Below are positions 1-8,416 of a stretch of DNA of 64,000 nt, one piece after another. Numbering within the stretch: position 1 is the first letter of the stretch; every line of letters starts with the position of its first letter. The DNA is from Variovorax paradoxus (lineage in GTDB: Bacteria; Pseudomonadota; Gammaproteobacteria; Burkholderiales; Burkholderiaceae_C), in contig NZ_CP045644.1 of NCBI RefSeq assembly GCF_009498455.1, forward strand, positions 3,847,001 through 3,911,000, given 5' to 3'. The position numbers and the translations under genes are program-made. The notes under the pieces are model-generated. The model saw only the letters and a list, made by a program, of their open reading frames with translations. It had not been told where the DNA came from and ran no database searches.

Positions 1-727
1 TGTAGGCGCCCATGGCGTCGCTCAGGATCAGCCGATGCTTGTCTGCGGAATGCTCGAAGTGATAGCTCAGACCCCATTCCTCGCACAGGCGGCTGAAGAA
101 ATCGAAGTCCGTCTCGTTGAATTGAGTTTGAAAATCACGAGGTGGATAGGTCTCGAACAGGCGCTTGTCGACAGGGAATGGATAGTCGGCCAGTAGTTCG
201 TCGAGGATCTGGACAACGGTCATGTCCTGGAAGATCTTGCAGTTGGTCGTCAGGGTGGCCAAATGCAGCCAGGGACGAAGCGTCAGCTTGTACTGGACGT
301 GTCGGCCTTCCTCGCCCCAAACGGAAGCATCGGTGATCAGGGCATTGATCTGCCGCACGCCGGATCCGATGTGATCGGTGTCCGAGCCCGTGGCGCCGAA
401 AGAGCGGGTTCCGGAGCCGTCGAGTTCGATCATGCAGTTGATCTCGCGACCGATCAACGCATCGAGGTCGAAGTTGGCCGCCTCGCTCGCGCCGAGATTC
501 AGGGCATCGGGTGTCTTGAGAAGCAACTCATAGGCGAACAGGCTGTTCATGCCTTCCTGGCCCGCGAGCCGTATGGGGGCCAGCGTCGGAACGCCGTCAA
601 ACAATGGAATGGCGGTGCTGGAAATGGAGAGGGTGTGAGGCACGTGCGGCAGACCGGGGTGAGGAGTCTGCGGAGTCTGCTGCCCCCGCCGTTCCGGTTC
701 TGCAAACAATGGTGAAACACCCGGCAT
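1..727 (-). CDS. vgrG: Type VI secretion tip protein VgrG, N-terminal part (runs off the left edge)
   Basis: An open frame of 242 codons begins at an ATG on the minus strand and continues past base 1, so the C-terminal two thirds or more is missing. The product would be the trimeric spike at the tip of the type VI secretion tube, carrying effectors out of the cell. The translation shows the typical gp27-like start of VgrG/Rhs-Vgr proteins: LAGQEGMNSLFAYEL near residue 60, then LDALIGREINCMIEL, and NETDFDFFSRLCEEWG near residue 210. The first 40 or so residues are proline- and glutamine-rich and unlike the family, and no good ribosome binding site is visible, so the true start may lie further in. 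No other type VI gene is in the window, so this may be an orphan or the edge of a vgrG island. Confidence 0.86.
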   Translation of the reverse strand, partial: MPGVSPLFAEPERRGQQTPQTPHPGLPHVPHTLSISSTAIPLFDGVPTLAPIRLAGQEGMNSLFAYELLLKTPDALNLGASEAANFDLDALIGREINCMIELDGSGTRSFGATGSDTDHIGSGVRQINALITDASVWGEEGRHVQYKLTLRPWLHLATLTTNCKIFQDMTVVQILDELLADYPFPVDKRLFETYPPRDFQTQFNETDFDFFSRLCEEWGLSYHFEHSADKHRLILSDAMGAY

Positions 728-842
728 GTCAGGAGCTTGGCTCAGCGGATTGCGAAAAATTCACGCGACTCGGCATCGCGGGGCGCACAAGAGGCCCAAA
801 CGCGAGGTCGGCTAGCAGAAGCTACGGCGACTGGAGAGCGGT

Positions 843-2060
843 CTACTGCATGCCGTGGCCCAGCGCCCTCAACACGTCATGGCACGCGCCCATCGTGTGG
901 TAATCGGTCTTTCCGGCCGGGCTCTTCTCGTCGCTGATCTTCGCGTTCTGCGGCGTGAGGACCCGGTACCACGCACCGTGCGTGTGGTCGACGAAATGGT
1001 CCCAGCTGTAGGCCCAGATCCGGTCGTACCAGTCCCAGTAGCCCGCGTCGCCCGTGCGCGCCGCGAGCAGGGCGGCGGCGGCGAAGCTTTCGGCCTGCAC
1101 CCAGAAGTACTTGTCGCCGTCGCACACCGCGCCGTCGGGCCCGAAGCCGTAGACCAGTCCGCCATGCGTGGTGTCCCAGCCGCGCTGCATCGCGGTGTCG
1201 AAGAAGTGGCGCGCGCGCGGCACGATCCATTCGGTGCCGGGCGCGTCGGGGCCCAGGTGGCTGTCGAGCTGAAGCAGCAGCTTGGCCCACTCGGTGAGGT
1301 GACCGGTCTGGAAACCCCAGGGCCGGAAGATGTTGGTCTTGTCGCCGCGGTTGTAGTCCCAGTCGACCGACCAGTCCTCGCGGTAGTGCTCCCACACCAG
1401 CCCGTCGGCGAGCGCGGCCTGCCGGCCCGTGATGCTTTCGGCCAGCGTGCGTGCACGCTCGAGGTAGAAGGGCTCGCGCGTGGCGTCGTAGGCCGCGAGC
1501 ATCGCCTCGCAGGCGTGCATGTTGGCGTTCTGGCCGCGGTAAGGGCCGACCTGCCAGCTTGGCGTGGCCTCGTCGGCGTACAGCTGGTGCGCGGGCTCCC
1601 AGAAATGCTGTTCCATCAGGTCGCGCGTGCGCGCGAGGCCGGCGCGCGCTTCCTCGACGCCGGCCATCAGCGCATGCGCGTGCGCGAGCAGCACGAAGGC
1701 CAGGCCGTAGCAGTGCTGCGTGCCGTCCTGCACGGTGGCTTGATGGCCATCCCAGTCGATCTGCCATGCATAGCCACCATTCGGCTGCGCATGCGCGGTC
1801 TGCAAAAACGTGAGGCCGTGCCGCACCGCCGCGAGGTCGTCGGGCTGGCCGAAGCGGCGCCACGCCATCGCGTGGTTGAACACGAAGCGCGTGCTGCTCA
1901 CGAGGTGGCGCGTGCGGCGGTCGTACACCGTGCCGTCGTCCTTGAAGAAATGGAAGAAGCCGCCCGAGGCATCGCGGCTGCGCGGCGCATAGAACGCCAG
2001 CGTGTGTGCGATGTGGCCTGTGAGGAATTCGGGCGAGCGGAAGTTCGGCTGGTTCGGCAT
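843..2060 (-). CDS. AGE-family sugar epimerase/isomerase, D-mannose isomerase (YihS/ManI) type
   Basis: 405 residues with the (alpha/alpha)6-barrel pattern of the N-acylglucosamine 2-epimerase superfamily. Such enzymes interconvert aldoses and ketoses or epimerise them in the cytoplasm; YihS/ManI members turn mannose into fructose and related sugars. The motif YRGQNANMH (His182), the segment GFQTGHLTEW (His254) and DYHTMGACHD (His388) match the spaced active-site histidines of YihS/ManI, and the length fits. I start at the ATG before PNQPNF because the 26 upstream in-frame codons resemble nothing in the family. It is transcribed away from the Liv-type transporter operon and could be controlled from the same intergenic region. 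The exact sugar is not decided by the sequence. Confidence 0.82.
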   Translation of the reverse strand: MPNQPNFRSPEFLTGHIAHTLAFYAPRSRDASGGFFHFFKDDGTVYDRRTRHLVSSTRFVFNHAMAWRRFGQPDDLAAVRHGLTFLQTAHAQPNGGYAWQIDWDGHQATVQDGTQHCYGLAFVLLAHAHALMAGVEEARAGLARTRDLMEQHFWEPAHQLYADEATPSWQVGPYRGQNANMHACEAMLAAYDATREPFYLERARTLAESITGRQAALADGLVWEHYREDWSVDWDYNRGDKTNIFRPWGFQTGHLTEWAKLLLQLDSHLGPDAPGTEWIVPRARHFFDTAMQRGWDTTHGGLVYGFGPDGAVCDGDKYFWVQAESFAAAALLAARTGDAGYWDWYDRIWAYSWDHFVDHTHGAWYRVLTPQNAKISDEKSPAGKTDYHTMGACHDVLRALGHGMQ

Positions 2061-2400
2061 GGCGGTGATGGATTCAATCCGGGTGAAAGAGCATCGTTGC
2101 AGTGCAGCGAGCGCGCAAGTTTTTCGCGAAGGGCGCATGCATGGTCGAGCGCCTCATGCCTGTGCGCGTGCAGGCATCGCGCGTTCGCAGGTGTGCGTGT
2201 TGCAGTGCGCAATGTCGTCGGGACGACAGTCGCTCGCGCAGAGGCCGCGCACTCTGTGAATGGTTGCAGTGCAGCATAGGCATTTGCCCCAGTATGCAAT
2301 TGCATAGCGGCCCCCAACAATCGGTCCGCGCTCGATGGTGGCGCGTTGAGATGGACCGCATGACCGATTTCTTTTTTCCGCACACGGACGACGCCGCGAG
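2061..2400. promoter_or_regulatory. Divergent intergenic region with three copies of a TTGCAGTGC repeat
   Basis: This 340-bp gap between the isomerase and the Liv-type operon has no credible gene. It carries three same-orientation copies of TTGCAGTGC: positions 2097-2108 and 2264-2275 are identical over TTGCAGTGCAGC (13 bases counting the preceding G), and 2200-2210 reads TTGCAGTGCGC. Together with the palindrome at 2293-2306 this looks like a regulator-binding region for one or both flanking operons. No regulator gene lies next to it, so the protein that binds is unknown. Confidence 0.45.
2293..2306. promoter_or_regulatory. 14-bp perfect palindrome, candidate operator
   Basis: TATGCAATTGCATA is a perfect inverted repeat about 95 bp before the start of the first transporter gene. 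Its position and symmetry suit a dimeric repressor or activator. No binding protein can be named. Confidence 0.4.
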
Positions 2401-3171
2401 ATGAGCGACGTCATTCTTGAAACACGCCAGCTCACCAAGGAATTCAAGGGATTCACCGCGGTCAGCAAGGTTGACCTCTCGGTGAAGCGCGGCTCGATCC
2501 ACGCGCTCATCGGCCCCAACGGTGCCGGCAAGACGACCTGCTTCAACCTGCTCACGAAGTTCCTCGAGCCGACCGCCGGCACGATCCTGTTCAACGGGCA
2601 CGACATCACGGGCGAACGCCCGGCGCAGATCGCGCGACGCGGCGTGATCCGCTCGTTCCAGATCTCCGCGGTGTTCCCGCACCTCACGCTGCTCGAGAAC
2701 GTGCGCCTGGGCCTGCAGCGCAAGCTCGGCACCTCGTACCACTTCTGGAAGAGCGAGAAGTCGCTCAAGCCGCTCGATGCGCGCGCCCGCGAACTGCTCG
2801 CCGAGGTGGGCCTCGAAGACCTGGCCGACGAACAGACCGTGAACCTGCCCTACGGCCGTAAGCGCGCGCTCGAGATCGCCACCACGCTGGCCATGGAACC
2901 CGAACTGATGCTGCTCGACGAACCCACGCAGGGCATGGGCCACGAAGACGTGCACCGGGTGGCCGAGCTCATCAAGCGCGTGTCGGCCGGACGCACCATC
3001 CTGATGGTCGAACACAACATGAGCGTGGTCTCGACCATTGCCGACACCATCACGGTGCTGCAGCGCGGCGCCGTGCTGGCCGAAGGCCCGTACGCCGAAG
3101 TCTCGAAGAACCCGCAGGTGATGGAGGCCTACATGGGCACCACCGACGGCCAGATGCAGGGGGCGCACTGA
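2401..3171 (+). CDS. livG: Liv-type ABC transporter ATP-binding protein (LivG family)
   Basis: 256 residues, the usual size. It powers uptake of an amino acid or related amide/carboxylate together with LivF and the two permeases downstream. Walker A is GPNGAGKTT near residue 37, the signature region reads NLPYGRKRALEIATT, and Walker B is LMLLDEPTQGMG followed by the H-loop MVEHNMS. The ribosome binding site is weak (a purine run GCGAG directly before ATG). First gene of a six-gene operon; its stop overlaps the next start in ATGA, so the two ATPases are translationally coupled. The substrate is uncertain: Liv-type systems in Burkholderiales carry many things besides branched-chain amino acids. 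Confidence 0.93.
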   Translation: MSDVILETRQLTKEFKGFTAVSKVDLSVKRGSIHALIGPNGAGKTTCFNLLTKFLEPTAGTILFNGHDITGERPAQIARRGVIRSFQISAVFPHLTLLENVRLGLQRKLGTSYHFWKSEKSLKPLDARARELLAEVGLEDLADEQTVNLPYGRKRALEIATTLAMEPELMLLDEPTQGMGHEDVHRVAELIKRVSAGRTILMVEHNMSVVSTIADTITVLQRGAVLAEGPYAEVSKNPQVMEAYMGTTDGQMQGAH

Positions 3172-3878
3172 TGACCGCTGCATTGGAGATCAAGGGCCTG
3201 CAGGCCTGGTACGGCGAATCGCATGTGCTGCACGGCGTCGACATGGTCGTGCAGCCGGGCGAAGTCGTCACGCTGCTGGGCCGCAACGGCGCGGGCCGCA
3301 CGACGACGATGCGCGCCGTGATGGGACTCACCGGCGCCCGCAAGGGCAGCATCAAGGTCAACGGCGTCGAGACCATCTCGATGGCGACGCACCGCATCGC
3401 GCACCTGGGCATCGGCTACTGCCCCGAAGAGCGCGGCATCTTCGCCAGCCTCTCGTGCGAAGAAAACCTGATGCTGCCGCCCGAGCTGAAAGGCGCGGGG
3501 CCGGGCATGTCGGTCGACGAGATCTACGCCATGTTCCCCAACCTCGCGGAGCGCCGCCACAGCCAGGGCACGCGCCTGTCGGGCGGCGAGCAGCAGATGC
3601 TGGCCGTGGCGCGCATCCTGCGCACCGGCGCCAAGCTGTTGCTGCTCGACGAGATTTCCGAAGGCCTGGCGCCGGTCATCGTGCAGGCGCTGGCCCGCAT
3701 GATCACCACGCTGCGCGCCAAGGGCTACACCATCGTCATGGTCGAGCAGAACTTCCGCTTCGCCGCGCCGCTGGCCGACCGTTTCTACGTGATGGAGCAC
3801 GGCCGCATCGTCGAGAAATTCGGTGCGTCCGAACTCGAAGCCAAGATGCCCGTGCTGACCGAGCTGCTCGGCGTCTGA
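3171..3878 (+). CDS. livF: Liv-type ABC transporter ATP-binding protein (LivF family) with variant Walker A
   Basis: 235 residues, normal LivF length, second ATPase of the uptake system. The phosphate-binding loop reads GRNGAGRTTT: the lysine of the Walker A motif is arginine (codon CGC), and the Walker B end reads LLLLDEISEGLAP instead of the common DEPTEGL. The signature RLSGGEQQMLAVAR and the switch histidine region are otherwise ordinary (MVEQNFRF, with Q where many ATPases have H, which is typical for LivF). This is either a subfamily trait or a weakened ATPase working beside an intact LivG. It overlaps livG by the ATGA junction. Confidence 0.92.
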   Translation: MTAALEIKGLQAWYGESHVLHGVDMVVQPGEVVTLLGRNGAGRTTTMRAVMGLTGARKGSIKVNGVETISMATHRIAHLGIGYCPEERGIFASLSCEENLMLPPELKGAGPGMSVDEIYAMFPNLAERRHSQGTRLSGGEQQMLAVARILRTGAKLLLLDEISEGLAPVIVQALARMITTLRAKGYTIVMVEQNFRFAAPLADRFYVMEHGRIVEKFGASELEAKMPVLTELLGV

Positions 3879-3915
3879 GTTCTTTCACCCCTTCTTGCTA
3901 CTGCCGGAGACATCC

Positions 3916-5115
3916 ATGAAAAATCAGCTCACCGCTTTCGCCCTGGCTTTCACTGCACTGGCGCTCGCAGCGTCCGCGCAGGCGCAAGGCCAGGACAAGA
4001 TCAAGATCGGCTTCATCACCGACATGTCGAGCCTGTACGCCGACCTCGAAGGCAAGAACGGCGCGCTGGCGATCCAGATGGCCATCGACGACTTCGGCGG
4101 CAAGGCGGCCGGCAAGCCGGTCGAGCTGCTCACGGTCGACCACCAGAACAAGCCCGACATCGCCGCCTCGAAGGCGCGCGAGTGGATCGACACGCAAGGC
4201 CTGAGCATGGTCTTCGGCGGCACCAACTCGGGCGTCGGCCTGGCGCTGGCCAAGGTCGCGGCCGAGAAGAAGCGCGTGTACTTCAACAACGGCGCGGCCT
4301 CGTCGGTGCTCACCAATGAACAGTGCTCGCCCTACACCGTGCACTACGCCTACGACACCGTCGCGCTCGCCAAGGGCACCGGCGCCGCGGTGGTCGACGG
4401 CGGCGGCAAGACCTGGTTCTTCCTGACGGCCGACTACGCCTTCGGCCATGCGCTCGAAGCCGACACCTCCACCGTCGTGAAGGCCAAGGGCGGCACGATC
4501 GTCGGCGCGGTGCGCCACCCGCTCAACGCGTCCGACTTCTCGTCGTTCCTGCTGCAGGCGCAGAACTCCAAGGCGCAGATCCTCGGCCTGGCCAATGCGG
4601 GCGGCGACACCGTCAACAGCATCAAGGCGGCGAAAGAATTCGGCATCGGCAAGACCATGAAGCTGGCCGGCCTGCTGATCTTCCTGAGCGACGTGCACAG
4701 CCTGGGCCTGAAGAACACCGAAGGCCTGCAGTTCACCACCAGCTGGTACTGGGACCTGAACGACGAGACCCGCAAGTTCTCCAAGCGCTTCTTCGACAAG
4801 ACCAAGCGCATGCCCACCGAAATCCAGGCCGCCGACTACTCGGCCACCATGACCTACCTCAAGGCCGTGGACGCGGCCAAGACCGACGATGCCGACAAGG
4901 TCATGGCCGAGCTCAAGAAGATGAAGATCAACGACTTCTTCGGCTCCGGCCAGATCCGTCCCGACGGCCGCTACGTGCACGACATGTACCTGATGCAGGT
5001 CAAGTCGCCCGCCGAATCGAAGACGCCGTGGGACTACTACAAGCTCGTGAAGAAGCTGCCCGGCGACACCGTGTTCACGACCAAGGCCGAGTCCAAGTGC
5101 ACGCTCTGGAAGTGA
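3916..5115 (+). CDS. Liv-type ABC transporter periplasmic substrate-binding protein, copy 1
   Basis: 399 residues with a clear Sec signal peptide (MKNQLTAFALAFTALALAA, cleaved near AQAQG) followed by the type I periplasmic binding fold of the LivK/amide-binding group, opening KIKIGFITDMSSLYADLEG. I start at the ATG after CCGGAGACATCC (good Shine-Dalgarno) rather than seven codons earlier. It captures the substrate in the periplasm for the LivHM channel. The next gene is a close paralogue. The motif KRMPTEIQAADYSA near residue 300 is typical of the family. Confidence 0.9.
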   Translation: MKNQLTAFALAFTALALAASAQAQGQDKIKIGFITDMSSLYADLEGKNGALAIQMAIDDFGGKAAGKPVELLTVDHQNKPDIAASKAREWIDTQGLSMVFGGTNSGVGLALAKVAAEKKRVYFNNGAASSVLTNEQCSPYTVHYAYDTVALAKGTGAAVVDGGGKTWFFLTADYAFGHALEADTSTVVKAKGGTIVGAVRHPLNASDFSSFLLQAQNSKAQILGLANAGGDTVNSIKAAKEFGIGKTMKLAGLLIFLSDVHSLGLKNTEGLQFTTSWYWDLNDETRKFSKRFFDKTKRMPTEIQAADYSATMTYLKAVDAAKTDDADKVMAELKKMKINDFFGSGQIRPDGRYVHDMYLMQVKSPAESKTPWDYYKLVKKLPGDTVFTTKAESKCTLWK

Positions 5116-5146
5116 CACCACCGAACACCCCACAGGAACACCATTC

Positions 5147-6343
5147 ATGAAGACCACCACATTCGCTCTCTCCGCCGTTTTCGCCGCCGCCGTGCTGGCC
5201 GCCGGTGCCGCCCAGGCGCAGGACAAGGTCAAGATCGGCTTCATCACCGACATGTCGAGCCTGTACGCCGACGTCGAAGGCAAGAACGGCGCGCTGGCGA
5301 TCCAGATGGCCATCGACGACTTCGGCGGCAAGGTCAACGGCATGCCCATCGAGCTGCTCACGGCCGACCACCAGAACAAGGCCGACATCGCCGCCTCGAA
5401 GGCGCGCGAGTGGATCGACACGCAGGGCCTGACCATGCTGTTCGGCGGCACCAGCTCGGGCACCGGCCTGGCCATGGCCAAGGTGGCGCACGAGAAGAAG
5501 CGCGTCTTCATCGTCAACGGCGCGGGCAGCTCGGCGCTCACCAACGAACAGTGCACGCCCTACACCGTGCACTACGCCTACGACACCGTGGCACTCGCCA
5601 AGGGCACCGGCTCGGCCGTGATCGGCCGCGGCGACAAGAGCTGGTACTTCCTGACGGCCGACTACGCCTTCGGCCAGGCGCTCGAAGCCGACGCGACCAA
5701 GGTCGTGAAGGAAAAGGGCGGCACCGTCCTGGGCAGCGTGAAGCACCCGCTGAACACGTCCGACTTCTCGTCGTTCCTGCTGCAGGCGCAGAACTCCAAG
5801 GCGCAGGTGCTGGCGCTGGCCAATGCCGGCGGCGACACCATCAACAGCATCAAGGCCGCGAAAGAGTTCGGCATCACCAAGAACATGAAGATGGTGGGCC
5901 TGCTGGTGTTCGTGACCGACGTGCACAGCCTGGGCCTGAAGAACACCGAAGGCCTGCTGCTCACCACCAGCTGGGACTGGAACCTCGATGACAAGACGCG
6001 CGCCTTCGGCAAGCGCTTCTTCGAGAAGACCAAGCGCATGCCCACCGACATCCAGGCCGCCGACTACTCGGCCACCATGACCTACCTGAAGGCCGTGCAG
6101 GCCTCCAAGACGGTCGATGCCGACAAGGTCATGGCCACGCTCAAGTCCACGCCCATCGACGACTTCTATGCCAAGGGCAACATCCGCGCCGACGGCCGCT
6201 TCGTGCACGACATGTACCTGGTGCAGGTCAAGTCGCCGGCCGAATCCAAGCAGCCGTGGGATTACTACAAGGTGATCCAGAAGCTCAAGGGCGAAGAAGT
6301 CTTCACGACCAAGGCCGAAAGCCGCTGCGCCCTCTGGAAGTGA
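5147..6343 (+). CDS. Liv-type ABC transporter periplasmic substrate-binding protein, copy 2
   Basis: 398 residues, signal peptide MKTTTFALSAVFAAAVLAA with cleavage near AQAQD, preceded by CAGGAACACC as ribosome binding site. It aligns end to end without gaps to the preceding gene, about three quarters or more identical by eye, and parts match almost base for base, for example around 5230-5330 against 4000-4100. Differences cluster in places such as KVNGMPIELLTA and FIVNGAGSSALT, which line the ligand cleft in this fold, so the two receptors may differ in ligand or affinity while sharing one transporter. Confidence 0.9.
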   Translation: MKTTTFALSAVFAAAVLAAGAAQAQDKVKIGFITDMSSLYADVEGKNGALAIQMAIDDFGGKVNGMPIELLTADHQNKADIAASKAREWIDTQGLTMLFGGTSSGTGLAMAKVAHEKKRVFIVNGAGSSALTNEQCTPYTVHYAYDTVALAKGTGSAVIGRGDKSWYFLTADYAFGQALEADATKVVKEKGGTVLGSVKHPLNTSDFSSFLLQAQNSKAQVLALANAGGDTINSIKAAKEFGITKNMKMVGLLVFVTDVHSLGLKNTEGLLLTTSWDWNLDDKTRAFGKRFFEKTKRMPTDIQAADYSATMTYLKAVQASKTVDADKVMATLKSTPIDDFYAKGNIRADGRFVHDMYLVQVKSPAESKQPWDYYKVIQKLKGEEVFTTKAESRCALWK

Positions 6344-6350
6344 CCTCCCG

Positions 6351-6371
6351 CGGGCGTCCTTGCGGCGCCCG
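6351..6371 (+). terminator. Intercistronic stem-loop between receptor and permease genes
   Basis: CGGGCG and CGCCCG pair across a nine-base loop, eight bases after the receptor stop codon. There is no T-run, so it is not a full terminator; such stem-loops commonly lower expression of the permease genes relative to the abundant binding proteins. Confidence 0.45.
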
Positions 6372-6388
6372 GGTTCGTTGAAACGCTT

Positions 6389-7264
6389 ATGAACATTTCC
6401 CTTCCCGCCTTGTTGAGCCAGCTCCTTCTGGGGCTGGTCAACGGCTCGTTCTACGCCATCCTGAGCCTCGGGCTGGCGGTGATCTTCGGTTTGCTCAACG
6501 TCATCAACTTCGCGCACGGCGCGCTGTTCATGCTCGGGGCCGTCCTCACCTGGATGGCCATGGAGTACCTGGGCGTCAACTACTGGGTGATGCTGATCGC
6601 CGCGCCGATCCTCATCGGCCTGTTCGGCGTGGTCATCGAGCGGTTGCTGCTGCGCTGGATCTACAAGCTCGATCACCTCTACGGCCTGCTGCTCACGCTG
6701 GGCCTCACGCTGCTGATCGAAGGCGTGTTCCGCTCGGTCTACGGCGTGTCGGGGTTGCCCTACGACGCGCCCGACGCGCTGTCGAGCGCCACCGACCTGG
6801 GCTTCATGGTGCTGCCCAACTACCGCGCCTGGGTGGTCGTGGCGTCGCTGGTGATCTGCTTCGCGACCTGGTACGTGATCGAGAAGACCCGCCTGGGCGC
6901 CTACCTGCGCGCCGGCACCGAGAACCCGCGGCTCGTGGAAGCCTTCGGCGTCAACGTGCCGCTGATGATCACGCTGACCTACGCCTTCGGCTGTGCGCTC
7001 GCCGCCTTCGCCGGCGTGCTGGCCGCACCGGTGATGCAGGTGTCGCCGCTGATGGGGCAGAACCTCATCATCGTGGTCTTCGCAGTGGTCGTGATCGGCG
7101 GCATGGGCTCCATCATGGGCGCCATCCTCACGGGCCTGGGCCTGGGCGTCATCGAAGGGCTCACCAAGGTTTTCTATCCCGAGGCTTCCTCGACGGTTGT
7201 GTTCGTGATCATGGTCATCGTGCTGTTGATTCGCCCCGCCGGCCTGTTCGGCAAAGAGAAGTAA
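6389..7264 (+). CDS. livH: Liv-type ABC transporter permease (LivH family)
   Basis: 291 residues, eight or so hydrophobic segments, typical of LivH in the inner membrane. It starts with SLPALLSQLLLGLVNGSFYA, the family's standard opening, and contains the cytoplasmic coupling segment RAGTENPRLVEAFGVN near residue 175, which contacts the ATPases. Weak ribosome binding site. It pairs with the next gene to form the channel. Confidence 0.92.
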   Translation: MNISLPALLSQLLLGLVNGSFYAILSLGLAVIFGLLNVINFAHGALFMLGAVLTWMAMEYLGVNYWVMLIAAPILIGLFGVVIERLLLRWIYKLDHLYGLLLTLGLTLLIEGVFRSVYGVSGLPYDAPDALSSATDLGFMVLPNYRAWVVVASLVICFATWYVIEKTRLGAYLRAGTENPRLVEAFGVNVPLMITLTYAFGCALAAFAGVLAAPVMQVSPLMGQNLIIVVFAVVVIGGMGSIMGAILTGLGLGVIEGLTKVFYPEASSTVVFVIMVIVLLIRPAGLFGKEK

Positions 7265-7274
7265 GGCGAACGGC

Positions 7275-8261
7275 ATGAACATGAAAAAAATCTCCACTGT
7301 CGTCTACGCCTTGCTGCTGGTGGCCCTGGTGCTGGCGCCGTTCTTCGGTGCCTACCCGGTGTTCGTGATGAAGCTCATGTGCTTCGCGCTGTTCGCCGCG
7401 GCCTTCAACCTGCTGCTGGGCTACACGGGCCTGCTGTCCTTCGGCCATGCGGCCTTCCTGGGTGGCTCCGCGTACGTGGCGGGCCACGCCATCAAGGTCT
7501 GGGGCCTCACGCCCGAGCTGGGCCTCATTGCGGGCACGCTCACCGGCGCCTTGCTGGGCTGGCTGTTCGGCGTGCTGGCCATCCGGCGCCAGGGCATCTA
7601 CTTCGCGATGATCACGCTGGCGCTCGCGCAGATGATGTTTTTCGTCGCGCTGCAGGCCAAGTTCACGGGCGGCGAAGACGGCCTGCAGGGCGTGCCGCGC
7701 GGCAAGCTCTTCGGCGTCATCGACCTGTCGAACGACCTCACCATGTACTACGTGGCGCTGGTCGTCGTCGTGCTGGCCTTCCTGCTGATCGTGCGCACCA
7801 TCCACTCGCCCTTCGGGCAGGTGCTCAAGGGCATCAAGGAAAACGAGCCGCGCGCGCTCTCGCTGGGCTACGACGTGGGCCGCTTCAAGCTGCTGGCTTT
7901 CGTGATCTCGGCCGCGCTGTCGGGTCTGGCCGGTTCGCTCAAGACGCTGGTGCTGGGCTTTGCCACGCTGTCCGACGTGCACTGGACCGCTTCGGGCCAG
8001 GTCATCCTGATGACCTTGGTCGGCGGCCTGGGCACGCTGTCGGGTCCCATCGTGGGTTCGGCGGTGGTGGTGTTGCTGGAAAACAAGATCGGCGAACTCG
8101 GCAGCTTCCTGGCGCGCGTCACGACCATCGACTGGTTCAACACGCTGGGCGAGTCGGTCACCATGGTCACGGGCCTGATCTTCGTGATCTGCGTGCTGGC
8201 CTTCCGCAAGGGCATCATGGGCGAGATCATCGCCTTCATCGATCGGCGTCGCGCGAAGTAG
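7275..8261 (+). CDS. livM: Liv-type ABC transporter permease (LivM family)
   Basis: 328 residues, membrane partner of the preceding permease, ten bases downstream with AAGGCGA before the ATG; a second ATG two codons later is also possible. Family features are FNLLLGYTGLLSFGHAAFLG near residue 45 and the coupling motif GIKENEPRALSLGYDV near residue 185. It is the last gene of the operon; a strong hairpin follows 15 bases after its stop. Confidence 0.92.
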   Translation: MNMKKISTVVYALLLVALVLAPFFGAYPVFVMKLMCFALFAAAFNLLLGYTGLLSFGHAAFLGGSAYVAGHAIKVWGLTPELGLIAGTLTGALLGWLFGVLAIRRQGIYFAMITLALAQMMFFVALQAKFTGGEDGLQGVPRGKLFGVIDLSNDLTMYYVALVVVVLAFLLIVRTIHSPFGQVLKGIKENEPRALSLGYDVGRFKLLAFVISAALSGLAGSLKTLVLGFATLSDVHWTASGQVILMTLVGGLGTLSGPIVGSAVVVLLENKIGELGSFLARVTTIDWFNTLGESVTMVTGLIFVICVLAFRKGIMGEIIAFIDRRRAK

Positions 8262-8275
8262 CGACGCAGGCGCCA

Positions 8276-8318
8276 TGACGGCGGCAGACGGTGCCCGCGA
8301 GCATCGTCTGCGCCGTCA
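8276..8318 (+). terminator. Long imperfect hairpin ending the transporter operon
   Basis: TGACGGCGGCAGACGGTGC pairs with GCATCGTCTGCGCCGTCA around a six-base loop, an almost 18-bp stem with two irregularities. No T-run follows, so it may be a factor-dependent end or an mRNA-stabilising 3' structure. Confidence 0.55.
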
Positions 8319-8416
8319 GGGCGTCAAAGCGAGGTGGTTACCCTCCCTGCGGTGCCACCGCTTGTGCCCCCTGTGCGCGGGGCGCAGAATTTGGCTCCCA
8401 CTTCGAGGAGCCGGCC

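Noticed and set aside
5075..7297. 740-codon open frame on the minus strand
   Set aside because: It lies antisense to the second receptor and livH genes and is rich in His, Asp, Gln and Arg, the typical product of reading GC-rich codons backwards; the plus-strand genes have clear family motifs.
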